NCBI RefSeq assembly: GCF_000746845.1
Contig: NZ_KN050846.1
Location: forward strand, 379,394 to 443,393
From: Altibacter lentus
GTDB taxonomy: Bacteria; Bacteroidota; Bacteroidia; Flavobacteriales; Flavobacteriaceae
Length of the DNA: 64,000 nt
Reading direction: 5' to 3'
Part shown: positions 17,987 to 27,060 of the stretch, piece after piece
How positions within the stretch are numbered: position 1 is the first letter of the stretch
How the letters are laid out: each line of letters starts with the position of its first letter
Position numbers and translations under genes: made by a program
Notes under the pieces: generated by a model
Seen by the model: only the letters and a program-made list of their open reading frames with translations
Told to the model about the DNA's origin: nothing
Databases searched by the model: none

Positions 17987-19243
17987 ATGCATATTGATAA
18001 CAACCAATTATTAAGATTCACCACTGCCGGAAGTGTAGATGACGGTAAAAGCACACTTATTGGCAGACTTCTTTACGATAGTAAGGCTATTTTTGAGGAT
18101 CAGTTGGCTGCTGTAGAAACCACGAGTAAGAAAAAGGGACATGCAGGGGTAGATCTTGCCCTGTTTACAGACGGACTTAGAGATGAGCGAGAACAAGGAA
18201 TTACCATAGATGTCGCTTACCGCTATTTCACTACCCCAAAGCGAAAGTTCATTATCGCCGACACGCCGGGGCATATTCAATATACCCGGAACATGGTAAC
18301 GGGAGCATCTACCGCAAACGCAGCACTTATATTGATCGATGCCAGAAACGGAGTGATCGAACAGACAAAGCGCCATGCCTTTATAGCTTCCTTGCTTCAA
18401 ATACCACACCTTATAGTGTGTATTAATAAAATGGACCTTGTCGGTTATTCAGAGCAGGTATACAATGATATCATCATCCAGTTCGAGGAATTTTCATCGA
18501 AACTCTACACCAAGGATATTCAATTTCTGCCCATTAGTGCTTTGGACGGCGATAATGTGGTAAATCGCTCCACCCGCATGGATTGGTACCAAGGAGCGCC
18601 ACTGTTGCACACACTGGAGCACATGCATATAAGCAGTGACATTAATAAAATTGATGCCCGTTTTCCGGTTCAAACGGTGATAAGACCACAACGAGACGAG
18701 TTCATCGATTACAGAGGATATGCGGGTAGGGTAGCCAGTGGTATATTCAGACCCGGTGACGCTGTCACCGTACTTCCTTCAGGATTCACTTCTAAGATCA
18801 AAACCATCGATACCCTTGACGGTTCTTTGGAAGAAGCCTTCGCACCTATGTCGGCCGCTATAACATTGGAAGATGATATTGATGTGAGCAGAGGTGATAT
18901 GATCGTTAAGACCAATAACAAACCAACGTCTACACAAGAATTCGACGCCATGCTATGCTGGCTGCATAATGATGCGGCAAGACCGCGCGCAAAGTATACC
19001 ATCTTGCACACCTCTAATGAACAAAAGGCAATGATAAAAGATGTTCTTTACAAGATTGATATCAACACCTATTCGCGCGAGGAAGAAAATAAGGAGTTGG
19101 CCATGAACGATATAGCACGTATTAAAGTGCGTACAACAAGACCTCTTATGATCGACGAATACAGAGACAACAGGATAACAGGCAGTTTCATCTTGATAGA
19201 TGATGCCACTCACGAGACCGTAGCGGCGGGGATGATACTATAA
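17987..19243 (+). CDS. cysN: Sulfate adenylyltransferase subunit 1 (GTPase) CysN
   Basis: 418 residues from ATG 17987, which follows the cysD stop; a longer in-frame start would overlap cysD. It is an EF-Tu-like GTPase that couples GTP hydrolysis to APS synthesis by CysD. Motifs: GSVDDGKST (15-23), QGITIDVAYRYF, DTPGHIQYTRNM and NKMD. It has no CysC fusion, which agrees with the separate cysC gene. The capsule genes start 54 bp later in the same direction, so the PAPS module and the polysaccharide genes may share a transcript. Confidence 0.95.
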   Translation: MHIDNNQLLRFTTAGSVDDGKSTLIGRLLYDSKAIFEDQLAAVETTSKKKGHAGVDLALFTDGLRDEREQGITIDVAYRYFTTPKRKFIIADTPGHIQYTRNMVTGASTANAALILIDARNGVIEQTKRHAFIASLLQIPHLIVCINKMDLVGYSEQVYNDIIIQFEEFSSKLYTKDIQFLPISALDGDNVVNRSTRMDWYQGAPLLHTLEHMHISSDINKIDARFPVQTVIRPQRDEFIDYRGYAGRVASGIFRPGDAVTVLPSGFTSKIKTIDTLDGSLEEAFAPMSAAITLEDDIDVSRGDMIVKTNNKPTSTQEFDAMLCWLHNDAARPRAKYTILHTSNEQKAMIKDVLYKIDINTYSREEENKELAMNDIARIKVRTTRPLMIDEYRDNRITGSFILIDDATHETVAAGMIL

Positions 19244-19297
19244 GGCTTTCAGAAAAGAAGAGAGATAGCACAGTATCGAGATCGTTTAAAATTGTAA

Positions 19298-20722
19298 ATG
19301 GGACAGGGAAAAAGCATTTTAAAGAATACGTTGATCTATGCTGTAGGGAACTTTGGTTCCAAAGCCCTTACATTTCTATTACTCCCGCTATACTCCTTTT
19401 ACCTTACAAAGGATGAGTTTGGAACCTACGATCTTATAATCGTTTCTATAAATTTGCTTGCTCCCATCATTACCCTACAAACCTCCGAAGCGATCTATCG
19501 TTGGCTTCTGGAAGCCAAAGAAGACACTGCAAGACAAGCAAGGATAATCTTTCACGGATTCGTAATTATAACGGGGATCGCAGCAGCTTTCTTTGTAATC
19601 TATTACATACTTACGTTTTTCATCTCCTTCCAATACACCGGGTATTTTGCTTTCATGCTTTTAATAAGTTGCTACTTGCCCTTCCTGCAAAAAATACTAA
19701 GAGGGTTGGGTAAGACGAAGGTATTTGCAGCTTCCGGAATACTGTATACCTTAACATTTTTAGGGTGTACCGTACTTTTTCTGTCGGTTTTAGACATGGG
19801 GTTGGAGAGTTTGCTGTTGGCATCGGTTATTTCGGGGATGATCACCATTACCTATGTTGTGTTCAATCTGTCTTGGAAGGGAGTATTTTCCAACCATCAC
19901 TTCAACAGCTCCGAAATGAAAGAAATGGTGATGTATTCCTTGCCATTGGTACCTAATGCGGTGAGTTGGTGGCTCATTAATGCGGCAGATAAATATTTGA
20001 TCGTTCTTTTACTGAATATACAAGCCAATGGTATCTATGCCGTTTCTACCAGATTCCCTGCAGTGGTAACGCTGGTGAACTCTATTTTCCTGTTAGCGTG
20101 GCAGGATCATGGGATAAGTGTGAAGGACGACAAGGAGAACACCGCTTTTTTCTCGAAACTTTTTGATAAGTTCATCACCTTAGAACTCACGCTGGTTATT
20201 TTCTTGATCTCTATTTCGTATTATTTGGTTCGTTTTCTTATCGATCCGGTCTATCTTGAAGCGTGGAAATATCTACCTTTTCTTTTTATTGGTGTGGCCT
20301 TTCAGGCCTTTGCATCGTATGTGGGAGTGGGTTATCAGCGGGCGAAACGTACAAAGCATATATTCACAACATCCTTGGCCGGCGGAATTGTGAACATATT
20401 GATTAGCTTATTGCTCTTGAAACATATAGGATTATATGCCCCGGCAGTGGGAACATTTTTCAGTTTTTTGGTGATGTATGTTTTACGAAAGATACAAACC
20501 GACCATTTCTTTAAAATTGAAGTGAACAACGTCAAGCTGGTCGCACTTACTTCCGTAGCGATTATTTTTGCCTTTTTAACACAGCTTACTAATTTGTATC
20601 TGGATCTTTTTTTAATCGGCAGTTCTTTTTTCGGATTGATATTTCTGAATAAAAAGTTGTTGCATGATCTTTTCACCCTTTCACGTAAGCAGTTGTCAAA
20701 AACTAAAAACAATAACGGATGA
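19298..20722 (+). CDS. Wzx-type polysaccharide flippase
   Basis: 474 residues, hydrophobic throughout, about 12-14 membrane helices. The N-terminus GQGKSILKNTLIYAVGNFGS followed by LTFLLLPLYSFYLTKDEFGTY is typical of the polysaccharide-transporter branch of the MOP exporters. It should flip lipid-linked oligosaccharide units across the inner membrane for polymerisation by the Wzy-like protein encoded at 25.9 kb. The stop overlaps the next start as ATGA. Confidence 0.9.
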   Translation: MGQGKSILKNTLIYAVGNFGSKALTFLLLPLYSFYLTKDEFGTYDLIIVSINLLAPIITLQTSEAIYRWLLEAKEDTARQARIIFHGFVIITGIAAAFFVIYYILTFFISFQYTGYFAFMLLISCYLPFLQKILRGLGKTKVFAASGILYTLTFLGCTVLFLSVLDMGLESLLLASVISGMITITYVVFNLSWKGVFSNHHFNSSEMKEMVMYSLPLVPNAVSWWLINAADKYLIVLLLNIQANGIYAVSTRFPAVVTLVNSIFLLAWQDHGISVKDDKENTAFFSKLFDKFITLELTLVIFLISISYYLVRFLIDPVYLEAWKYLPFLFIGVAFQAFASYVGVGYQRAKRTKHIFTTSLAGGIVNILISLLLLKHIGLYAPAVGTFFSFLVMYVLRKIQTDHFFKIEVNNVKLVALTSVAIIFAFLTQLTNLYLDLFLIGSSFFGLIFLNKKLLHDLFTLSRKQLSKTKNNNG

Positions 20723-21804
20723 AACAAAAGAAGGCATTAGTGATCAATGAAGGGTATAGTGATAATTTGGGAGACCAGGCCATTAGAGCGGCTATGCTCG
20801 CTCTTTTAACAGATCATGATTTCGATACGGAGTTCCTGTACTTGTCTAAACCATCCATACAAACCTTGCCCTCATATTCCTATACGAAAGCCCTTCCTAA
20901 AAATGCGAAGCGTAATTCGTTCATGAGTCAGATCAAGGGGATATTATATATTCAATATTGGTACATAAAACATAAAAAACATATTCGCTCTATCCTTCAA
21001 AAGAATACTTTCGATATAATCCTTATTGGTGGTGGACAACTTATAAATAGTGCGGGAACAATAGCACCCAGCGGATTTGCGGTTGCCATAAGTGCATTGT
21101 CAAGAGCCATTAAAAAACATACCACTGCCCCCATCTATTTAACTGGTGTAGGTTTCTCGGGCAATTATAGTAGATTGGAACGCGCTTTATATCAAAAGGG
21201 AATAAAAAGGATGGACGGAATTTATGTACGCGACACTTTTTCCCAAAGCATCTGTAAAGCTGTTTTTAAGCGAGATTCGGTCGTAATACCCGATATTGCA
21301 TTTTATGCTTCGGAAAAAGAAACGAGTCCGAAGAAAATAAAAGAAGATGTCGCATTGCTTGGTATCACGAATTTTACCGAAGTCTTTAAAAAGTACAACA
21401 CTGAAGCATCATTCTCTAAAGAAGATTACTTTGAAATGCTCTATAAAGTTTTGTTGGATTACAGGTCCCGATCGCTGGAGGTGCTGTTATTTTATACTAC
21501 CTTGACCGATGCTGCCGAATGTAGAGAGTTTCAAGCATTCATAAAGGGAAAGTATAATGTACAAATCTCTATAGCTTCCATAGCTTCCTTGAAAGATCTC
21601 TTGCATTTCTTTACAAAAGCATCGCACGTCTATTCAGCTCGCATGCATGCCCTTATTTTGGGAATGAAGAAAGGGTGTGAAGTACAGCCTTATTTAATTT
21701 CACAAAAACTTCACTCCTTTAACGAAGCATACGTGAAAAGCCCCGAACCTGTTTCAGCATACGGAGAAAAAATTGTCACTCAGCTAAAGCCAATACTTGG
21801 ATGA
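20719..21804 (+). CDS. Polysaccharide pyruvyl transferase family protein (first copy)
   Basis: 361 residues. The N-terminus (KKALVINEGYSDNLGDQAIR), IILIGGGQLINSAG and the C-terminal YSARMHALILGMKKG match the polysaccharide pyruvyl transferase fold (CsaB/WcaK type). These enzymes move pyruvate from phosphoenolpyruvate to a sugar as a ketal, adding negative charge. Cytoplasmic. ATGA overlaps on both sides show tight translational coupling with wzx and the next glycosyltransferase. The acceptor sugar is unknown. Confidence 0.85.
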   Translation: MKQKKALVINEGYSDNLGDQAIRAAMLALLTDHDFDTEFLYLSKPSIQTLPSYSYTKALPKNAKRNSFMSQIKGILYIQYWYIKHKKHIRSILQKNTFDIILIGGGQLINSAGTIAPSGFAVAISALSRAIKKHTTAPIYLTGVGFSGNYSRLERALYQKGIKRMDGIYVRDTFSQSICKAVFKRDSVVIPDIAFYASEKETSPKKIKEDVALLGITNFTEVFKKYNTEASFSKEDYFEMLYKVLLDYRSRSLEVLLFYTTLTDAAECREFQAFIKGKYNVQISIASIASLKDLLHFFTKASHVYSARMHALILGMKKGCEVQPYLISQKLHSFNEAYVKSPEPVSAYGEKIVTQLKPILG

Positions 21805-22952
21805 GAAAGACAACCATTATATCCATCATCCCCACGCTCTATGACGGCGGTGCTCAAAAGTTTGCGGCCGACCTTAGTTTCGGACTCATTAAGGAATTCG
21901 ATCACAGTTTTGTTCGTTACAATTCCGGTGAGCAGGAGTACGATCACGCGGGTGCGGTGATCGATCTCGATGTTCCCAAACGACAAACTGTTTTTGGAAA
22001 GGTTCGAAGACAATGGCAACTTTTACAGGCACTAAAAAAACTAAAGCAACAAGAACAAGCCACAGTGGCTATAAGTCACTTGTTAATGCCTAACATGCTC
22101 AATGTGTGGAGTAAAAACAACGATGTAACGCTTTGTGTACTTCACGGGGAGTGGAGTGTTAGAACGGGCAGATCCAAATGGCTCGATTATTTCGTAGGAC
22201 GATCCTACAACAAAGCAGATCATATTATTTCGGTTTCGCATTATATAAAAGATATGTTCGATGCGCATTACAAGCTTCCTAATCCGCATCATGTGATCTA
22301 CGCCGGGATCGACCTGAAATCGGTTTTGAAAAAGGCAGCGGCACCCACACCGACAACGCTTCCAGAATCGTATGTGGTGTATGTGGCTGGATTTCGCCCG
22401 GTAAAGAATCACCTCCAACTCATTGCACACCTTGAGGGGTACCTGAAAACCCACCAAACGCAGCTGGTACTGGTTGGCGATGGCCCTTTGCGAGAGGAGA
22501 TCGAACAGTCGATCAGGGATAAGGAACTCACATCCCATGTAATCGTAACCGGAAATCTAACGAACCCGTACCCTGTGATCGCAAAGGCGAGAGCTTCATT
22601 AATGGTATCTTCTTCCGAATCATTCAGCTTAGTGGTCGTAGAGTCTATGGCACTGGGTATTCCGGTAATTGCGACAGACTGCGGCGGACCCAGAGAAATA
22701 CTGCTTCCCGATTGGAAACAGGAAGTAACATTGCCCTGCCAAACGGAATATGGTGTCCTTATCCCCAAACCGGATCAATGGACCAAAGATATCGTACCTC
22801 AAGAATTAGAGAGGCTTCTTGCAAACAAAGAGCGATGGCAGCAGCTTTCAGAAAACGGAAAACAACGCGCAACGTATTTCAGTATAGAGCGCAGTGAAGA
22901 GGCTTACACAACGTTAATTAAGGATATAACCGCAGAACTCAAATCGATATAG
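21801..22952 (+). CDS. Glycosyltransferase family 4 (GT-B)
   Basis: 383 residues. The N-terminal half has TLYDGGAQKFAADLS and the C-terminal nucleotide-sugar half has VAGFRPVKNHLQLI, LVGDGPLREEIEQ and the E-x7-E motif in SESFSLVVVESMALG. It is a retaining GT-B glycosyltransferase that would add a sugar to the lipid-linked repeat unit. Donor and linkage cannot be read from sequence. It overlaps the previous gene by 4 bp. Confidence 0.88.
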   Translation: MRKTTIISIIPTLYDGGAQKFAADLSFGLIKEFDHSFVRYNSGEQEYDHAGAVIDLDVPKRQTVFGKVRRQWQLLQALKKLKQQEQATVAISHLLMPNMLNVWSKNNDVTLCVLHGEWSVRTGRSKWLDYFVGRSYNKADHIISVSHYIKDMFDAHYKLPNPHHVIYAGIDLKSVLKKAAAPTPTTLPESYVVYVAGFRPVKNHLQLIAHLEGYLKTHQTQLVLVGDGPLREEIEQSIRDKELTSHVIVTGNLTNPYPVIAKARASLMVSSSESFSLVVVESMALGIPVIATDCGGPREILLPDWKQEVTLPCQTEYGVLIPKPDQWTKDIVPQELERLLANKERWQQLSENGKQRATYFSIERSEEAYTTLIKDITAELKSI

Positions 22953-24082
22953 TGCCACAGTCAAAAAAAATAGGAATCTTTACCATGCCATTGTTTACAA
23001 ACTATGGCGGAATTCTTCAGGCAATAGCTCTTATGGCGTTCCTTAAGGAGCAGGGATATGACCCTTTGCTTCTTGACAGAAGGTACCCAAGTCCAAAATG
23101 GCGTCGCCTTATTAAAACTGCGTTGGGGAGTACGGGCGTTGTCGATTATAAAAATGTTGGCGCCCGACAAAAAGAGGCACGTTCTATTGCACGATTCATC
23201 AAAGAATTCATACCCCAACGAACCCAACCCATATATTCCGATGCACAATTGCGAAAAACCATAGCGAAAATACCTTTGGAAGCTGTTATTACAGGAAGCG
23301 ATCAAGTGTGGCGTATGGAATACATGCGAACCATCTGGCGGAATGCATTTCTAGATTTTGTGGAAGATCCTTCCGTTAAGAAGATCGCTTATGCGGCTTC
23401 CTTCGGAACGGCACGCTGGGAGCACCCTCAGTTTTCGAAGGAAATTAAACAACTACTAAGTTCCTTTTCGGCCGTCTCCGTTCGGGAAGCAAGCGGCGTA
23501 CAACTTTGTACCGATAATTTTGCCTGCACAACAGCAAAACATGTCCTGGATCCTACGTTACTTATGGAGGAAACATTCTATTATCAATTCTTTGATAGGG
23601 ATACGGAAGAAACTCCCAAAAAAGGGATCTTCACATATTTCTTGGACGAAGAGCATCATTGGGACGCCCTGCTGAAGTTGGCAGCAAAAGAATACAGTGA
23701 TACGGTTTTCAGTATGACGTCGGATAAGGATGACAGAAGAAAGGACGAAGGCATGTCTAAACCAACCCCCGGGGAATGGTTGTCCCATATATACAATGCC
23801 GGATTCGTCATTACCGACTCCTATCATGGAATGCTTTTTTCCATTACTTTTAAGAAACCATTTATCGCCATTGCAAATAAAAAGAGGGGAACAGAACGTT
23901 TCACCTCACTAGTAAAAGAACTGGGGCTGGAGGAACGATTGATAACAGAACCCACAGCGGTTGTTTCAGGACTATGTTCCAAGACCATCGACTATGAGGC
24001 AGTGTACAGAAAGCTTGAAAGGTGGCGGGAAGCCTCTAGAACGTTTCTATTACATTCACTGGAACATAAGAGCACAAGATGA
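22952..24082 (+). CDS. Polysaccharide pyruvyl transferase family protein (second copy)
   Basis: 376 residues with a likely GTG start at 22952 that shares a base with the preceding TAG. The motifs MPLFTNYGGILQAIALMAF, VITGSDQVWR and FVITDSYHGMLFSI define a pyruvyl-transferase-like subfamily distinct from the first copy at 20.7 kb. It may pyruvylate another residue or perform a related transfer. No ATG start gives a better N-terminus. It overlaps the next gene by 4 bp. Confidence 0.82.
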   Translation: MPQSKKIGIFTMPLFTNYGGILQAIALMAFLKEQGYDPLLLDRRYPSPKWRRLIKTALGSTGVVDYKNVGARQKEARSIARFIKEFIPQRTQPIYSDAQLRKTIAKIPLEAVITGSDQVWRMEYMRTIWRNAFLDFVEDPSVKKIAYAASFGTARWEHPQFSKEIKQLLSSFSAVSVREASGVQLCTDNFACTTAKHVLDPTLLMEETFYYQFFDRDTEETPKKGIFTYFLDEEHHWDALLKLAAKEYSDTVFSMTSDKDDRRKDEGMSKPTPGEWLSHIYNAGFVITDSYHGMLFSITFKKPFIAIANKKRGTERFTSLVKELGLEERLITEPTAVVSGLCSKTIDYEAVYRKLERWREASRTFLLHSLEHKSTR

Positions 24083-25011
24083 TATCGGTAGTGATTCCAT
24101 TATACAACAAAGAAGCCTACATCGCAGAAGCGATCACTTCGGTATTACGGCAATCGTACACCGACTTCGAACTTATTGTCGTCGACGATGGTAGCACAGA
24201 TAGCTCTTTGGAGGTTGCCTCAGGTGTAAAGGACAACCGACTTAAATTGATTCCCATAGTGCATCAGGGAGTATCTGCAGCAAGAAATACGGGTATTGAA
24301 GCTGCCGGCTATAATTGGATCGCATTTTTAGATGCCGATGATTGGTGGGCCCCCGACTTTCTGAAAGAGATGGTTACCTGCATAAAAGCATATCCGAAGC
24401 ATAACTTGTTCGCATCAGGGAGAAGCCACGTGTTTAGTGATCACGTTATGCGCTACAACAATCCGTTTCTTCCTAAAGATGGTAAAGTAGGAATACTCAA
24501 TTACATTGAAGTGATTAGTAAATACCTGCCGCTCATCAATTCTTCCAACGCTATGATCTCGAAATCGCATCTGCTTAGCAGCGGATGTTTCAGAGAGGAA
24601 CAAAAAATGCATGAAGATCACGATCTTTGGATTCGTCTTAGTAGAGGGGAAGATGTGGTCTTCAGTAATAAGAACCTGTCCTTTTACAGGAATTCGGGAA
24701 GTGGTGGCGCATCCAAAGCATATTATCACCCATCCGATTTTAAACTGTTCTTAGAGACCTTGCTTACAACAAAGCAGCATCTTTCAGCAAAAGAAAAGAA
24801 CCATTTCATTACCTATTGCAATCGGTTCGTACTGCTTACCTATATTAAGAATTACGCGACCTATACAGGAGCTCAGGATCGTGAAGTGTACAAAGTGGCT
24901 AAGAAACTGCTAACAGGTTGGCAACGACTATTGTTGTGGATATTGTTTCATTTCCCCTACAAGAGAACGTATCCATTTTTTAAACTTTTTAAAAAGCGTC
25001 ATGGGAAATAA
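24079..25011 (+). CDS. Glycosyltransferase family 2 (GT-A)
   Basis: 310 residues. GT-A motifs: VVIPLYNKEAYIAEAI at the start, VVDDGSTDSS, and the metal-binding FLDADDWW; HEDHDLWIRLSRGE is the family's catalytic ED-containing region. It would add one sugar of the repeat unit at the cytoplasmic face. It overlaps the sulfotransferase gene by 11 bp. Confidence 0.9.
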   Translation: MISVVIPLYNKEAYIAEAITSVLRQSYTDFELIVVDDGSTDSSLEVASGVKDNRLKLIPIVHQGVSAARNTGIEAAGYNWIAFLDADDWWAPDFLKEMVTCIKAYPKHNLFASGRSHVFSDHVMRYNNPFLPKDGKVGILNYIEVISKYLPLINSSNAMISKSHLLSSGCFREEQKMHEDHDLWIRLSRGEDVVFSNKNLSFYRNSGSGGASKAYYHPSDFKLFLETLLTTKQHLSAKEKNHFITYCNRFVLLTYIKNYATYTGAQDREVYKVAKKLLTGWQRLLLWILFHFPYKRTYPFFKLFKKRHGK

Positions 25012-25891
25012 AGCAAATTTATTTATTGTAGGAGCTATGAAAGCAGGCACAACGTCTTTTATCGAGACGCTCTCCACACACCCGGAGATCTACGTGTCAC
25101 CTGTAAAAGAACCTCATTATTTTGTAAATGAATTGCCGGCGGCGCTGTACCAGGACTCTCGTTTCTTCGATCTCCAAAGGTACTTGGACCACCAATTTCC
25201 GGAACCACTCCATATTACAAAGATCAAAACAGAAGCACAATATGCCCGACTGTTTTCCTTGGCCCGTAGCGAGACCTATAGAGCTGAAGGCAGTACTGCA
25301 TACCTGCACGCACCCGAAACAGCAGGTTTAATTAAGGAGTATAACGCCCGGGCCGGCATCCTAATAATTTTAAGAGACCCGTTTAAACGTGCTTTTTCAC
25401 ATTACAAGATGAACCTAAGTCTTGGTAAGGAAAAAAGGTCCTTCGAAAAAGTGATGTTGAGTGATCTCGAAAAATACGATCAGGGTACATTACAATGGCA
25501 CAGCTACCTTGGAATGAGTTGCTATGACCGCGCTGTGAGACGATTCGAACAGCATTTTGACCGTATTCACATCATTCGTTTTGAGGACCTTATGAAGCAC
25601 CCGCAAAAGGTTTTCTCTTCCTTGGAAAGCTTTTTAGGCATCATTCCGTTTACACCTGTGACGACAGAACACAAGAACGAAAGTAAGGCACTTCGATTTC
25701 AAAAGCTCTTTTATATACTGAAACAACTTGGACTCAAGGATTATTTCTCCAGGATTTTTAGTGCTACCTTTAGACAATGGTTGTTTCGCAAGGTCACTAA
25801 GAATAAAAAACAGGAAATGGTTTTAACTGAAACTACTAGAAAAAGAGTAGAGGAAGTGTTTAAAAAAGAATCACAGCGATGGTCCTCTTAG
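25001..25891 (+). CDS. PAPS-dependent sulfotransferase
   Basis: 296 residues. The 5'-phosphosulfate loop GAMKAGTTSF (11-20) and the 3'-phosphate motif RDPFKRAFSHY (125-135) identify a sulfotransferase of the carbohydrate type. No signal peptide or membrane anchor, so it acts in the cytoplasm on nucleotide-linked or lipid-linked sugars. It overlaps genes on both sides (11 and 13 bp). With cysC/cysD/cysN making PAPS and cysQ clearing PAP less than 10 kb upstream, the locus has all parts for polysaccharide sulfation. Confidence 0.9.
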   Translation: MGNKANLFIVGAMKAGTTSFIETLSTHPEIYVSPVKEPHYFVNELPAALYQDSRFFDLQRYLDHQFPEPLHITKIKTEAQYARLFSLARSETYRAEGSTAYLHAPETAGLIKEYNARAGILIILRDPFKRAFSHYKMNLSLGKEKRSFEKVMLSDLEKYDQGTLQWHSYLGMSCYDRAVRRFEQHFDRIHIIRFEDLMKHPQKVFSSLESFLGIIPFTPVTTEHKNESKALRFQKLFYILKQLGLKDYFSRIFSATFRQWLFRKVTKNKKQEMVLTETTRKRVEEVFKKESQRWSS

Positions 25892-27060
25892 ATATTTGTA
25901 TTTGTATCATTATATTTCTGGTAGGGATAAACCTAAAGAATTTCTTTAAGGGTTTTTCTCGTTACGACAGGAAAATACTTACTCAATTGTTTTTTTACCA
26001 CTTTGGGATTACCATCGCATTTCATTTTTATATAATGGCAAATGGGGGAGATTCTATTCAGTACTGGGTGGTACCTCAAATGGGTGATTTCGATGACATT
26101 CTATTCCTTATCGTGAATCAAAGAGCAAACAGTTTCGTATACTTATTAAATTATATACCAGCCGTAATCTTAGATCTTTCTTTGTTCACAGGGAATTTAG
26201 CATATTCCTTATTGGGATATATCGGATTTATTTATCTCTATAAAATAATAAAGGAATTAATGCCTGATATGGAAAAGTTGAAACAACTAAAGTTTTTTAG
26301 AGTTTCAATCTTTCCAACACTCTTATTTCTTCCGAACCTTCATTTTTGGTCCTCGGGAGTAGGTAAAGACAGTTTACTGTTTTTCAGTATAATTCTATTT
26401 GTTTATTCCATTAGAAATGTAAAAAAAAGATTTTTTGGGTTATTTATTGCTGTCTTAGTATCCATAACTATTCGACCTCACATCACCTTATTCCTTTTGG
26501 CAGCTTTTGGAGGAGGCTATTTGATAGATGGAAAATTGAAAGTTTATCAAAAAGTAATCATATTCATGATATTTATTATCGGATTCGTTTCGATATTCGA
26601 TTATGTTTTGAATTTTGTGCAATTAGAGAGTCTTGAAAGCACTGCTATCTCAGAATACACCGCAGAAAGAGCTTCTGTATTGAATAGGGATACTACTGGT
26701 TCCGGTGTAGATATAAGTGGATATCCCTTGCCTCTTAAAATGTTTACTTTTTTATATAGGCCCTTGTTTTTTGATATAAATGGAATATTTGCAATATTAG
26801 CATCCTTTGAGAACCTAATATTACTTTTACTCACTATTCTCATTATCCTAAACAAACCTATTGCTACAATTAGGAAGTCTAATTATCTTATTAAAGGAAT
26901 GTTAATTTATTTTCTCATGGGAACCCTCGCCTTTTCCTTAATTTTGGGGAATTTAGGGATTATGTTACGCCAGAAGAATATGTTCATTCCTGTTTTTTTG
27001 GTTATTGGGATATGGATTCTATACCATAGAAGGATCTTTGTTAAAAATAAAGCGATTTGA
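25879..27060 (+). CDS. Wzy-like polysaccharide polymerase (candidate)
   Basis: 393 residues, almost entirely hydrophobic with roughly 10 membrane segments. The motif FLPNLHFWSSGVGKDSLLFF is characteristic of EpsG/Wzy-like proteins from Bacteroidota. It lies between a sulfotransferase and a glycosyltransferase and is the only polymerase candidate in the locus. It would join repeat units at the periplasmic face. The DNA is visibly more AT-rich than the upstream operon. Polymerases are poorly conserved, so the assignment rests on topology, motif and context. Confidence 0.72.
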   Translation: MVLLDICICIIIFLVGINLKNFFKGFSRYDRKILTQLFFYHFGITIAFHFYIMANGGDSIQYWVVPQMGDFDDILFLIVNQRANSFVYLLNYIPAVILDLSLFTGNLAYSLLGYIGFIYLYKIIKELMPDMEKLKQLKFFRVSIFPTLLFLPNLHFWSSGVGKDSLLFFSIILFVYSIRNVKKRFFGLFIAVLVSITIRPHITLFLLAAFGGGYLIDGKLKVYQKVIIFMIFIIGFVSIFDYVLNFVQLESLESTAISEYTAERASVLNRDTTGSGVDISGYPLPLKMFTFLYRPLFFDINGIFAILASFENLILLLLTILIILNKPIATIRKSNYLIKGMLIYFLMGTLAFSLILGNLGIMLRQKNMFIPVFLVIGIWILYHRRIFVKNKAI

